From Dongia_A sp044226685 (GTDB taxonomy: Bacteria; Pseudomonadota; Alphaproteobacteria; Dongiales; Dongiaceae): 64,000 nt of DNA. Made by a program: the position numbers and the translations under genes. The DNA is taken from positions 1 to 64,000 of the forward strand of contig JBGAGP010000008.1 in the NCBI GenBank assembly GCA_044226685.1, read 5' to 3'. The notes below the pieces were generated by a model, which saw only the letters and a program-made list of their open reading frames with translations, did not search any database and was not told the DNA's origin. Shown piece by piece: positions 1 to 8,050 of this stretch (positions are counted from its first letter, which is position 1; the number at the start of each line of letters is the position of its first letter).

Positions 1-280
1 TCACCTTGCTAATGGAGGTGCTCCGATCCTTGCGTACGACCGACCGTCCCGCCCGGCAGGCAGACTGGGATACGTCGTCGGAGACGCAAGGCGTACATCA
101 AGCAGCTCGTCAGCAGTTTCGACTGGGCGCGAAAAATACATCAACGCGCCTCCACGTCAATTGGGAATTTTCCGCCGGGGCGCAAGAGCTTGCGCACGGA
201 ATTGTGTCTTTTGAGTTAAGCGCCCGCGGCGGTGCTAGGTCAGCGGACGATCGTGGGGGTCGGAAAGCTTGTCACGATCG
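1..280. other. Left-end stretch without a recognised gene
   Basis: No convincing coding frame is seen; the open frames here have arginine-rich shadow-like translations. The stretch holds a perfect short inverted repeat, GCGCAAG-AG-CTTGCGC, at 180-195. It also holds one copy of the 12-mer CGGACGATCGTG at 244-255, which recurs at 285-296 next to the end of the usp gene. Base composition is somewhat less GC-rich than the rest of the window, as is usual for intergenic DNA. Confidence 0.5.
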
Positions 281-298
281 TCAACGGACGATCGTGAC
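271..298 (-). repeat. Perfect 12-bp inverted repeat over the usp stop codon
   Basis: GTCACGATCGTC (271-282) and GACGATCGTGAC (287-298) are exact reverse complements around a 4-nt loop. The hairpin covers the last codons and the stop codon of the usp gene on the minus strand. No T-run follows on that strand, so a classical intrinsic terminator is not supported. A stem that stabilises the transcript end or a protein-binding site are both possible. Confidence 0.5.
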
Positions 299-709
299 GG
301 GACAATGCGCCCGCGTCACCACGTCGGCGGCGACCGAGCCCAGCAACATACGGCGCGCGCCGGTCAGGCCGGCCGAGCCCATAATGATGTGGTGATAGCC
401 GTTGCGCTCGGCATAGGTGACGATGGCCTCGGCCGGGTCGGGGCCGAAGGCGCGCACCAGGCGCAGGCGGAGGAACTCCTGCTGGATCGCCACTTGCAGG
501 GCGGCGATCAGCTCCCGGTCCGGCGGCAGGTCGCCGGTCTTGAGCTTGGCCTCGTCCCAGGATTGCGGCGTGGTCTCCAGATCGCCGTCGGCGACCAGGA
601 GGAAGGTGGCGGACTGACCGGTCTTCAGCGCCAGGCCGATGGTATAGGCGACCGCCTTCTCGGACACGGCCGAGCCGTCGGTGGCGCAGAGCAGGCGTTC
701 TTCGGTCAC
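281..709 (-). CDS. Universal stress protein, UspA family
   Basis: A 142-residue single-domain protein of the usual UspA length. The N-terminus has the beta-strand typical of the fold (LLCATDGSAVSEKA), with the Asp that contacts nucleotide. The C-terminus carries the ATP-binding loop G-x2-G-x9-G-S at residues 111-125, so this is the nucleotide-binding type of Usp. These proteins are cytoplasmic, form dimers and help survival under stress; the exact role differs between paralogues. It stands alone, reading away from the sulfotransferase gene. The stop codon lies inside a perfect 12-bp inverted repeat. Confidence 0.9.
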   Translation of the reverse strand: MTEERLLCATDGSAVSEKAVAYTIGLALKTGQSATFLLVADGDLETTPQSWDEAKLKTGDLPPDRELIAALQVAIQQEFLRLRLVRAFGPDPAEAIVTYAERNGYHHIIMGSAGLTGARRMLLGSVAADVVTRAHCPVTIVR

Positions 710-1038
710 GCGGTCACCCTGGCGAGTGGTCCCTCGAGCGGGACGTTAGCAGTGCTTTCGAGTCGGACGGAAACCCACCACCCCCGGGAACGGCCGCCCA
801 TGAACCGGGTGTAGAGCAATTCGGTAAATGCCGGGTGAACGCCGCTGCCGGGACAAGGGCCGGTCAGAGCGGCCGGCGGCGCGCGGCGCCCGCGTTGTCG
901 CCATCCGCCCGGTCGCCTATAAGGTCAGCACGCTCGGCGCGCCCGCGCCAGGAAGGCTGCCCCGGAAGTCATGGCCTGGAAGGCGTGGCCCGGAAGCCGT
1001 GGCCCGGGGAGCGCCAAAAGGGGACGGATTCAGGCTCA
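710..1038. other. Intergenic region between usp and sulfotransferase genes
   Basis: These 329 bases separate two divergent genes and must hold both promoters. The frame of the sulfotransferase stays open upstream to 835, but the translation there is rich in Arg, Ala, Ser and Pro and lacks family features, so it is not taken as coding. No clear sigma-70 hexamers, palindromes or RNA genes were found by eye. Confidence 0.4.
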
Positions 1039-1794
1039 ATGCTGGTACTCATCGCGTGCTTTCCGAAGAGCGGGTCGACCTTCGTCTCCGCCGTGATCTC
1101 GAAGCTGCCCGGCTACCAGCGGGCCAATTTCAACGAGTGGGTCGGCACCCTGCCCAACATCACCGTGCCGGAGATTCCGCTGTCCAGCCGGCGGGAGCAG
1201 GAGCTGAGCAACTACGTGGTCGAGCAATACCGCGGCGCGGACGTGGTGGCGCAGCACCACGTGAAGGCGTCGGTGTTCACGCTGCAGCTCATCCGGCGGC
1301 ACCGGATCGCCACCATCGTCCTGGTGCGCAACATCTTCGACTGCGTCGTCAGCTTCGCCGACCACCTGATGCGGGAATCGCCGGAGGTGCCGTGGATCTA
1401 TCTCGACGAGAGCATCCGGCAGAAATCCGACCAGTTCCGCTACGACGCCATCGTCGACCTGGTCTGCCCCTGGTACATCGATTTCTACGTCTCCTGGGTC
1501 AAGAACCGGCCGCAGGACATCCATCGCTACGAGGACGTGGTGCTGGCCGGTCCGGCCGCGCTGCACGCGATGCTGACCAAGGCGGGGATCACCGTGCCCG
1601 ACGGCGCCGGGACGCGGCCGGTCACGCTGCGCGACGTCGAGGCGGCGCTGCCGGAATCCGCGCCGGACAGCATCCGGCTCAACGTGGGTGTTGCCGGCCG
1701 CGGCGAACAGCTGCTCTCGGCCGCGAACAAGGCACATCTGCGGCGCCTCGCCTCGCACCATCCGGATGTGGATTTCAGCCCGATCGGGCTGTGA
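1039..1794 (+). CDS. Sulfotransferase family protein
   Basis: A 251-residue protein with the two PAPS-binding signatures of sulfotransferases. The 5'-phosphosulfate loop is FPKSGSTF at residues 8-15. The 3'-phosphate site is R97 with S105 in the segment VRNIFDCVVSFADH. The family moves sulfate from PAPS to hydroxyl or amino groups of glycans, lipids or small molecules; the acceptor cannot be told from sequence. The ATG at 1039 is chosen because the P-loop follows directly, as in other short bacterial members, and the upstream frame looks non-coding. The gene converges on gpsA with a 25-bp gap. The PAPS synthesis genes are not in this window. Confidence 0.8.
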   Translation: MLVLIACFPKSGSTFVSAVISKLPGYQRANFNEWVGTLPNITVPEIPLSSRREQELSNYVVEQYRGADVVAQHHVKASVFTLQLIRRHRIATIVLVRNIFDCVVSFADHLMRESPEVPWIYLDESIRQKSDQFRYDAIVDLVCPWYIDFYVSWVKNRPQDIHRYEDVVLAGPAALHAMLTKAGITVPDGAGTRPVTLRDVEAALPESAPDSIRLNVGVAGRGEQLLSAANKAHLRRLASHHPDVDFSPIGL

Positions 1795-1819
1795 CCGCCG
1801 GGCGCAGCGCCGCGGCCGG

Positions 1820-2833
1820 CTAGCTCTCGTGCTTCAGCGGCCGGGCGAGCAGGTCGCGGATCGCGTGGTCGATCTCGGCCCGCCCGTCGAGGATCGCCGC
1901 CACCGTCGCGCAGATCGGCATCTCGACGCCGAGGCGCCGCGCCAGGGCCGCGATCGCCGCGGCGGTGGGAACGCCCTCGGCGATGCTGTGGCGCTGGCCC
2001 AATATCTCCGCCAGGGCCTTGCCGCGGCCGAGCTCGAAGCCGAGCGAGGTGTTGCGCGAGGTCATGGAATTGCAGGTCAGCACCAGGTCGCCGACGCCGG
2101 CCAGGCCCAGCATGGTCTCCGGCCTGCCGCCCAGCGCGTGGCTGAGCCGGGCCACTTCCGCCAGGCCGCGGGTCACCAGGGCGGCGCGGGCGTTCTCGCC
2201 CAGGCCGCGGCCCATGACGATGCCGCAGGCGATGGCCAGCACGTTCTTGGCCGCGCCGGCGACCTCGACGCCGATGGGATCCAGTGCGCCATAGGGCCGG
2301 AAGGCGCCGTGCGAGAGCGCCTGCATCAGGGTTTCGTTGAGCCTGGCCTCGGCGCTGGCGATGACCACGGCGGTGGGCAGTCCCTGGGCGGCCTCGGTGG
2401 CGAAGCTGGGGCCGGAGAGCACGGCGATCGGCGCCGCGGGCAGCAACTCGGCCGCGATCTCGGTCAGCAGCCGGCCGGTCTCGACCTCGATGCCCTTGGC
2501 GCAGATGAGCAGCGGCGCGCCGCGCCGCCACAGCGGTGCCGCAGCCAGGCAGAAAGCCCGCAGATGCTGGGCCGGCTGGACATAGAGCACGGCATCGGCG
2601 GCGAGCGCCGCGGCGAGGTCGGCGGTGACGGCGATGGCCGGCGGCAGGGCGACACCCGGCAGGTGTTCGGCGTTCTCGCGCGCCGCGGCGATGGCCGCCG
2701 CCGCCGCCGTCCGGCGCGCCCGCAGGGTCACCCGGCGTCCGGCCCGCGCGGCCAGCACCGACAGCGCGGTGCCCCAGGCGCCCGCCCCCACGATGCCCAG
2801 GCGATCGATCGCCGCGGCGCCTGCTTCAGCCAT
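1820..2833 (-). CDS. gpsA: NAD(P)H-dependent glycerol-3-phosphate dehydrogenase
   Basis: A 337-residue cytoplasmic enzyme of normal family length. It reduces dihydroxyacetone phosphate to sn-glycerol 3-phosphate, the backbone for phospholipid synthesis. The N-terminal Rossmann motif is GAGAWG at residues 16-21. Residues around CAKGIE (K113) and GAAKN (K196) match the conserved active-site lysines. The segments LSGPSFA and the C-terminal SIAEGVPTA are also typical. In many alphaproteobacteria gpsA follows tsaD; that neighbour is absent here. The protein is Ala-rich, in keeping with high GC. Confidence 0.95.
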   Translation of the reverse strand: MAEAGAAAIDRLGIVGAGAWGTALSVLAARAGRRVTLRARRTAAAAAIAAARENAEHLPGVALPPAIAVTADLAAALAADAVLYVQPAQHLRAFCLAAAPLWRRGAPLLICAKGIEVETGRLLTEIAAELLPAAPIAVLSGPSFATEAAQGLPTAVVIASAEARLNETLMQALSHGAFRPYGALDPIGVEVAGAAKNVLAIACGIVMGRGLGENARAALVTRGLAEVARLSHALGGRPETMLGLAGVGDLVLTCNSMTSRNTSLGFELGRGKALAEILGQRHSIAEGVPTAAAIAALARRLGVEMPICATVAAILDGRAEIDHAIRDLLARPLKHES

Positions 2834-3076
2834 GCCCTGCCATTCCTCCGTTGCGGCCCCGAAACCGCCGCCACCGGGGCGTGCGCCGCGTCCGGCTTAG
2901 CATTTGCGGGGCCTCGGCACGGCCTGTAATCTGTCCGGCATTGGAAGGCAAGGCGAGACCGCCCGGTGCAGCGCGCAGCATCGGGGGGCGGTCCCGGCCA
3001 AAGGGGCCGCTACAAAGACCGCCACGAGAGGCCACCACTGGGGCCACCATTGGGCCACGAGGGAACACCGGCAGAC

Positions 3077-4186
3077 ATGAAGCGACGACGGACGCGGTCC
3101 GGGGCCAGCCCGGACGCAGAGCGGGCGATGTGGCGTGCCTTGGCGGCGGCGTTGTTGCCGGCGCGCAATCCGGCGGCGGCGCTGGTCCTGCTGCTTGGCG
3201 CGCTTGCGGCGGCGAGCCCGTGGGGCCTGGCGCGCCATGCGGGGGCGCAGGAGGCCGATCTCGTCCGGCTGCGCATCGCGCTGCCCGATGGCCCCTCGCC
3301 GCGCACCCTCGGCTATCACCTGGCCAAGATCGAGGGCCAGTTCTCCCAGCGCGGCATCGATCCCGTCTTCGTGGCGGCCGATGATCGCGGCCCGGTGGCG
3401 ATGCTGGAGGACGGCGACGTCGACCTCGCCATCGACATCATGCCGCACGCCCTCAAGGCGCGCGAGGCCGGCGCGGAGATCCTGCACGTGGCGCAGATCT
3501 TCCAGAAATCGGGCCTGCTGCTCGCCTGCAAACGGCCGATCGCCGAGCCCGGCGATCTCAAGGGCGCCAATGTCGAGCTGCATTTCGACGGCCAGGAAAG
3601 CGCCTTCTTCGCCTGGATGCACAAGCTCGGCCTCGGCATCTATGGCGAGGCGGATGGCGTCACCATCCTGCATGACGGCCAGCTGGCCGCCACCTATCGC
3701 GGGCGGGAGAGCGACTGCTTCACCACCGAGAGCTACCAGCTGCCGGCCGATCTCGCGGTCCAGGGCAAGAGCCCGGCGGATTTCCGCCTGTTTTCGTACG
3801 AGGACCTCGGCACCGCCACGCTGGAGGACGGGCTCTATGCGCGGGCGGAGGACCTGCTCGACCCCGAGCGCGTCGATGCCTTCGCGCATTTCGTCGAAGG
3901 CGCCCACAAGGGCTGGGAACGGGTGGCGGAGGAGCCGCGCAAGGCCACCGAAGCGCTGATGTCGCTGGTCGCGACGCAGACCACCGACCTGCCGACGCTG
4001 ATCCGCGGCGTCTGGGCGGTCAACGACCTGGTGGCCGTGGATGATGCCGAGTTCGGCCACCTGGACCCCGCCGCCTATGACCGGACGGTGACGGTGCTGC
4101 TGACCGGCGCGCCGGACCCCAGCCTGAAGAACGCGCCCCTGGGCGCCACTTCGGATGCGGTGATCAAGCGGGTGAAGGCGGAATAG
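3077..4186 (+). CDS. NMT1/SsuA-like periplasmic substrate-binding protein
   Basis: About 369 residues: a basic start, a hydrophobic stretch (residues ~35-50) and an Ala-x-Ala-type cleavage region before the mature protein. Segments such as LRIALPDGPSPRTLGYHLAKIEGQF and VDLAIDIMPHALKAREAGAE resemble binding proteins of the NMT1/THI5-like group, which bind pyrimidine precursors, sulfonates, nitrate or taurine. No permease or ATPase gene is adjacent, so it is an orphan; it may serve a distant transporter or act as a sensor. ATG 3077 is preferred; an ATG at 3128 would give a more compact signal peptide. The gene ends 73 bp before the split tRNA boundary at 4260. Confidence 0.6.
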   Translation: MKRRRTRSGASPDAERAMWRALAAALLPARNPAAALVLLLGALAAASPWGLARHAGAQEADLVRLRIALPDGPSPRTLGYHLAKIEGQFSQRGIDPVFVAADDRGPVAMLEDGDVDLAIDIMPHALKAREAGAEILHVAQIFQKSGLLLACKRPIAEPGDLKGANVELHFDGQESAFFAWMHKLGLGIYGEADGVTILHDGQLAATYRGRESDCFTTESYQLPADLAVQGKSPADFRLFSYEDLGTATLEDGLYARAEDLLDPERVDAFAHFVEGAHKGWERVAEEPRKATEALMSLVATQTTDLPTLIRGVWAVNDLVAVDDAEFGHLDPAAYDRTVTVLLTGAPDPSLKNAPLGATSDAVIKRVKAE

Positions 4187-4259
4187 GGCCTGCCGACCAG
4201 GCTGGGCCGGTGCCCGCCGCCTCAACTTCAAACCGGGCCCGCGCTGTAACCCGCCCGAC

Positions 4260-4298
4260 GACCCCGTAGCCCAGCAGGATAGAGCGGCGGTTTCCTAA
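4260..4298 (+). pseudogene. 5' half of a split tRNA-Arg(CCU) gene (left island boundary)
   Basis: The 39 bases read as acceptor GACCCCG, TA, D-arm GCCC-AGCAGGATA-GAGC, G, anticodon-stem strand GCGGT and loop TTCCTAA with anticodon CCT. The sequence that follows cannot pair as a tRNA 3' half. The complement of every stem is found 26.5 kb away at 30804-30841. The D-stem has one mismatch (C12-A23) and the acceptor one (G1-A72 with the distant half), which suggests decay after the split. Confidence 0.7.
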
Positions 4299-4339
4299 GA
4301 TCGCCGCCTCCGCCGGCCCGATACAAGGGCGGGACGAAA

Positions 4340-4528
4340 GGTGACTGGCAAAGCCATGGCCGCAAGACTGCGAAGGCGACTGAGATCTACGCTCGCGTGA
4401 GCGCCGATGCCAAGCGCGACGTTCCCGAGGCAATCGCGGCGCTTGTCGCCGCGCGCACCGGAATTCTCGCGTGGTCGCTCGACCGTCCATATCTGTCTCC
4501 CTACGTCCGTGCACCCAGAGCATCCTGA
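4340..4528 (+). pseudogene. Tyrosine recombinase (integrase) C-terminal remnant
   Basis: Reading in the frame of codon 4355, the translation includes H-G-R followed by KATEIYARVSADAKRD and a helix-rich end, with a stop at 4526-4528. This resembles the last part of phage-type integrases (LGH...TTxIYARV), where the Tyr (codon 4388-4390) is the nucleophile. The His-to-Tyr spacing is two residues longer than usual, and nothing upstream in the frame looks like the rest of a catalytic domain. Its position right beside the tRNA 5' half supports the reading as a leftover island integrase. Confidence 0.45.
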
Positions 4529-4580
4529 TCCAGAATGCAGTGGCCCGAACCAGGGCGCGTGATCGAGGACGTGGATCAGG

Positions 4581-4886
4581 TCAGCTGGCCATCAGAATGG
4601 AGATGCAGCCAACCGCGGCGGCGGCCGCGACGATCCAGGCTGCCACGTCTCCGGCGCGCGATGCATGCTTTGCGTCATCGCGCCCCATGACCGCGCCGAT
4701 GATGGCGCCGATTGCGCCGAACCATCCGATCCCGAAGACCGGCGCGCTGGAGAAGTCCATCGTCCCGCCGCCCAGCAAGCCCTTCACCACGCCGAAAACC
4801 ACGGCCACGATGGTGCCCACGACCGCGCCGCCGATGACGCAGGCAATCACGATTCCGATACGCCGCAAGATCCCGCCCATGCCCAT
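4581..4886 (-). CDS. Small membrane protein of unknown function
   Basis: A 101-residue protein with about three hydrophobic, glycine-rich helices: residues ~7-35, ~48-67 and ~82-99. The first two are separated by a GLLGGGTMDF loop and a cytoplasmic-looking GRDDAKHASRAGD segment precedes the third. No family is recognised. It is the first gene inside the left island boundary and reads in the same direction as the thioredoxin-like gene upstream (30-bp gap), so the two may be co-transcribed. An ATG two codons further in (4880) is equally possible as start. Confidence 0.55.
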   Translation of the reverse strand: MGMGGILRRIGIVIACVIGGAVVGTIVAVVFGVVKGLLGGGTMDFSSAPVFGIGWFGAIGAIIGAVMGRDDAKHASRAGDVAAWIVAAAAAVGCISILMAS

Positions 4887-4915
4887 GCCCTCTCAGGTTG
4901 CTTGTTGTTGCCCTG

Positions 4916-5518
4916 CTACTGATTGACCAATCCCAGCCTGCGCAGGCCTTCCGGCGTGCAGGCGAGGTTGGGATAGGCCATGTAGTGTGTCGGCAGCGCC
5001 GCCGGCGCGGCCCGGTCCGCCGGCCAGTAATTGCCTTGGCGCAGTACTTGGTACAGGTTCGATGCGATGCTGGCGGCGTCGAACATCCCTTCCAGGCGAT
5101 AAATCTCCACCAACTGGTCGGTGCGCGGTGCGATCACGCTGATCGTGGGATAGACGGTCAGCCGGAAATGCGTCGCCATCCGGCGCGCCATCTCGTCGGC
5201 GGTCGGCGAGCCATAGGCGAAGGTCGCGGCGCCGGCGAGCTGGTTGAGGTGGGGGCACGGTGCGACCTGGCGCGCGAACGCAAGCGTGAGGTTCGAGGTC
5301 TCGTCGCCGAACACGACGATCAGCGGCCGCGACTTCTCTACCGCGTCGATGAAGGCCTGATACGAATCGACCATCCAGCCGATCTGCTGACCGGGAATCT
5401 CCTGGCGCGGCAGCTGCTCAAACGCATCATAATCCTCGCGCGCGAACGCACCGCCGCAAGTCGCGGCCAGAAGTACCGCCGCAAACGCGGCCCGCGCGCA
5501 CCACGCCCTCTTGACCAT
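4916..5518 (-). CDS. Secreted thioredoxin-fold protein
   Basis: About 200 residues with a signal peptide (basic start, hydrophobic core, cleavage near GGAFA-RE). The mature part contains a strand RPLIVVFGDE followed by a helix ending APCPHLNQL, and later VYPTISVI, which matches the cis-proline strand of thioredoxin folds. There is no CxxC redox pair at the usual helix start; a single Cys lies about 15 residues further on, so ordinary disulfide reductase activity is doubtful. A later Cys occurs in NLACTPEG. It is divergent from the papain-like peptidase gene. The ATG at 5518 gives a normal signal peptide; the one at 5533 adds five residues. Confidence 0.55.
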   Translation of the reverse strand: MVKRAWCARAAFAAVLLAATCGGAFAREDYDAFEQLPRQEIPGQQIGWMVDSYQAFIDAVEKSRPLIVVFGDETSNLTLAFARQVAPCPHLNQLAGAATFAYGSPTADEMARRMATHFRLTVYPTISVIAPRTDQLVEIYRLEGMFDAASIASNLYQVLRQGNYWPADRAAPAALPTHYMAYPNLACTPEGLRRLGLVNQ

Positions 5519-5855
5519 CGGCCCTCGCGCCAAACTTGTTACGCGACGATGAATGCAAAGTTCCCAGGCCCGCCAAGTATCGCGTTGCCCGGGGAATCAC
5601 TCAAGCACCGCCAGCGATCTGCGTGCCCCAATCCCCCTGGGACACGATTGCTGGCAATGGTTCCCGGCTCGGGGCCGATTCATTAACGGCCCGTGTACCT
5701 GTCGCACAAGCCAGCGCGACGGTTCATTGGCTCGTTCGTTGCGGCGCGCGCACATCATGGTGATACAACGTACCAGGTCGGACCGTGATCGCCGTCGCTT
5801 GCCCTCTCCTCTGCTGACTGCCAGAGTCTGTAGCGCACTCTTGGGGAGGAGCGAC
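5519..5855. other. Divergent intergenic region
   Basis: These 337 bases lie between the thioredoxin-like gene (minus) and the papain-like peptidase gene (plus) and should hold both promoters. A strong ribosome-binding sequence GGGGAGGA lies just before the plus-strand ATG at 5856. No clear paired promoter hexamers, palindrome or RNA gene could be picked out by eye. Confidence 0.4.
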
Positions 5856-6584
5856 ATGTCCGCACGCAGCATGCTTTCACGCCGGCACGTCCTGGCCAGC
5901 CTCGCCGGGGTTGCGGCGCTCGGCCCGTCACGCGCCTTCGCGGCCGGCTCGTGCAAACCGATCGACGCATCGATGCAGAGCTGCACGGTCGGGCTGCAGA
6001 TTCCCCTCGACGTCGAGACGGTACGGCAGCGCTGCGGAAATTGGTGCTGGGCCGCGTGCATCGAAGCCATCTTCGACCTGCACAACCATTCGGTCGCGCA
6101 GGAATCGATCGTCGAAAAAATCTATGGCGGATCGGATCCGGAACAGAATTGCGAGGGCGGCAACGCCAACCAGATCATCCAGGCGATCGACGGCACCTGG
6201 ATCGATCAGTACGGATCCCAGTTCCGGGCATCCGCCGACCTGCTGCTGGACGCGGCGAGCAACATCCGGAGCTCACAAATCGATCCCAACAACCCAGACG
6301 CGATCGCGTCGACGATGGCCTACAACATGTTCACCGCGGACAACGTGAAGCCGGTGATCAACGAGCTGGCGAACGGCAACCCGCTGCTGCTCGGCAGGAT
6401 GGGCGCGCCGACCGGGCATGCCATGGTGCTGACCGCGATGACTTTCATCGTGAGCGATCGCGGCCTGGTCCAGATCGAGGAGCTGATCGTGCGCGATCCC
6501 TGGCCGGGCAACGCGAACCGGCGCCGCCTCGCCCCCGAGGAGGTGTTGAACACCTATGTCATCGTCCGCGTAGCGGTCAGTTAG
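5856..6584 (+). CDS. Exported papain-like cysteine peptidase (C39-like/AvrRpt2-type)
   Basis: A 242-residue protein with a Tat-type signal (SRRHVLASLAG at residues ~8-18, cleavage near AFAAG). The mature domain has the Cys motif GNWCWAACIEAIF, the His motif TGHAMVLTAM and a following VRDPWPG that can supply the Asp. This order (Cys, His, Asp) and the C-W-A-A signature match the papain-like peptidases grouped with AvrRpt2. The likely role is proteolysis or peptide-bond cleavage outside the cytoplasm; the substrate is unknown. The ATG at 5856 follows a strong GGGGAGGA site, so the longer open frame upstream is not used. Confidence 0.7.
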   Translation: MSARSMLSRRHVLASLAGVAALGPSRAFAAGSCKPIDASMQSCTVGLQIPLDVETVRQRCGNWCWAACIEAIFDLHNHSVAQESIVEKIYGGSDPEQNCEGGNANQIIQAIDGTWIDQYGSQFRASADLLLDAASNIRSSQIDPNNPDAIASTMAYNMFTADNVKPVINELANGNPLLLGRMGAPTGHAMVLTAMTFIVSDRGLVQIEELIVRDPWPGNANRRRLAPEEVLNTYVIVRVAVS

Positions 6585-6736
6585 GCGGCTGTCACGATCA
6601 CAACAAGGTGGCCGCGCGCGCCTGAGATCGCAATCGATGTCGCCTCTTGGCACAAGGGGACCTGCGCAACAATGGGCTATTGTGTCAAAGCTGCGCTGCC
6701 TGCCATGCAAACCCGTCGTTCGGGCTCATCGGCCCG

Positions 6737-8041
6737 TCAGAACCCGCGCCGGTCGACCCAGCGGTAGTAGCGCATCACCAGCGGCATGAACCACGGCCGA
6801 CCCCAATAGAAGAACCGGGTGGTGAAGGCCAGATCGTCGAAGGCGGTGATCGCGTCCTTGGCACCCAGGATGCGGCGCGCAATGACGTCGCCGAACCAAG
6901 TGCCGATCGGCAGGCCTGAGCCGAAGCAGAAGCCAAGACCGAAATACAGGCCGTCCCGCTCGCCGATGTGCGGGTAGAGATCGAAGGTGCCGGCGCAGCG
7001 CCCGGTCCAGATGTGCGTGAACCTCAGGTCGGCCAGTTGCGGAAAGAATGCCAGCATCCTGCCGTGCAGTTCCACCGCCTTGGCCGGCAGGTCGACCGGC
7101 CGCTCGCCGGTCAATCCACCGAACAGCAGGCGCGGCTCATAGGGCGAGGGCACGCCGTAGCTGGCGTTGATCGTGTAGTCGTGGAACGTCCGGCCGTTGG
7201 GCAACAGCGCCTTCATCCGCTCCGGCGCCATCGGCTCCGTCGCCACCATGTAGGCGTCGATCGGCACGGCGCGGCGTTGCAGATAGGGCGTCGCCGGGCC
7301 GGTGTAGCCGTTGGTGGCGGCGATCACGTAGCGGGCGCGGACTTCGCCGCGCCGCGTCCGCAGGACGAAGCCATCGGCCTCGCGCGTCACGCCGGTGACC
7401 TCGGCCTGCCCATGCACTTGCGCGCCGGCGGCCTGTGCCAGCATCATCAGGCCGAGCTGGTATTTGCCGGGATGCAGCTGCCGGTGATCGGGAATGACGC
7501 CGCCGCCGTGGAAAAAGTCCGAGGCGATCTCGCGGTGCTGCTCGGCGCGCGGCAGCATCGTGAATTCATCGCCGAGATGGCGATGCTTCGCCTCCAGGTC
7601 GCGCGCCATGGCGTCGTAATGCGCCGGTGAGTTGGCGCCCATGAATCGGCCGCAGACCTTGAGGTCGCAGTCGATCTTCTCGCGCTCGATAAGATCGATG
7701 ATGAAGTGGAAGGCGGTGCGCGCGGCGCCATAGGCGCGCTTGGCGGCGCCCTCGCCCTCTTCCTGCAGGATCGCCGAAAAACTGTGCTTCAAGGTGCGGC
7801 CAAGCACGCCGGTCGCGCGCGAGCTGGCGCCTTGGCCCGGGTCGCCAGCCTCCAATACCGCAACGCTGCGCCCGGCGCGCGCCAGGGTCAGCGCGGCGGT
7901 GAGGCCGGTGCAGCCGGAGCCGATCACCGCCACGTCGACATGCCGCGGCAGCGCCGTTTCCGGCAGGCGCGGCCGCGGGGCTGCGTCCCACCAATAGGGC
8001 GTCGTCTTGAGGCCGGGGGCGAGGGCGCGGTGCTGGTCCAT
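6737..8041 (-). CDS. FAD-dependent amine oxidoreductase (DAO family, PuuB-like)
   Basis: A 434-residue flavoprotein. The N-terminal dinucleotide fold is VAVIGSGCTGLTAALTLARAG (about residues 36-56). An early PYWWD segment and the C-terminal GLYFGLGFCFGSGLPIGTWFGDVIA are typical of D-amino-acid oxidase-fold enzymes close to gamma-glutamylputrescine oxidase. Such enzymes oxidise secondary or primary amines to imines or aldehydes with oxygen or another acceptor. It sits 9 bp downstream of the TetR gene on the same strand and may form an operon with it. Beside a polyamine-type transporter it could act on an amine substrate; that link is inference. Confidence 0.75.
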   Translation of the reverse strand: MDQHRALAPGLKTTPYWWDAAPRPRLPETALPRHVDVAVIGSGCTGLTAALTLARAGRSVAVLEAGDPGQGASSRATGVLGRTLKHSFSAILQEEGEGAAKRAYGAARTAFHFIIDLIEREKIDCDLKVCGRFMGANSPAHYDAMARDLEAKHRHLGDEFTMLPRAEQHREIASDFFHGGGVIPDHRQLHPGKYQLGLMMLAQAAGAQVHGQAEVTGVTREADGFVLRTRRGEVRARYVIAATNGYTGPATPYLQRRAVPIDAYMVATEPMAPERMKALLPNGRTFHDYTINASYGVPSPYEPRLLFGGLTGERPVDLPAKAVELHGRMLAFFPQLADLRFTHIWTGRCAGTFDLYPHIGERDGLYFGLGFCFGSGLPIGTWFGDVIARRILGAKDAITAFDDLAFTTRFFYWGRPWFMPLVMRYYRWVDRRGF

Positions 8042-8050
8042 CCGGGGCGG

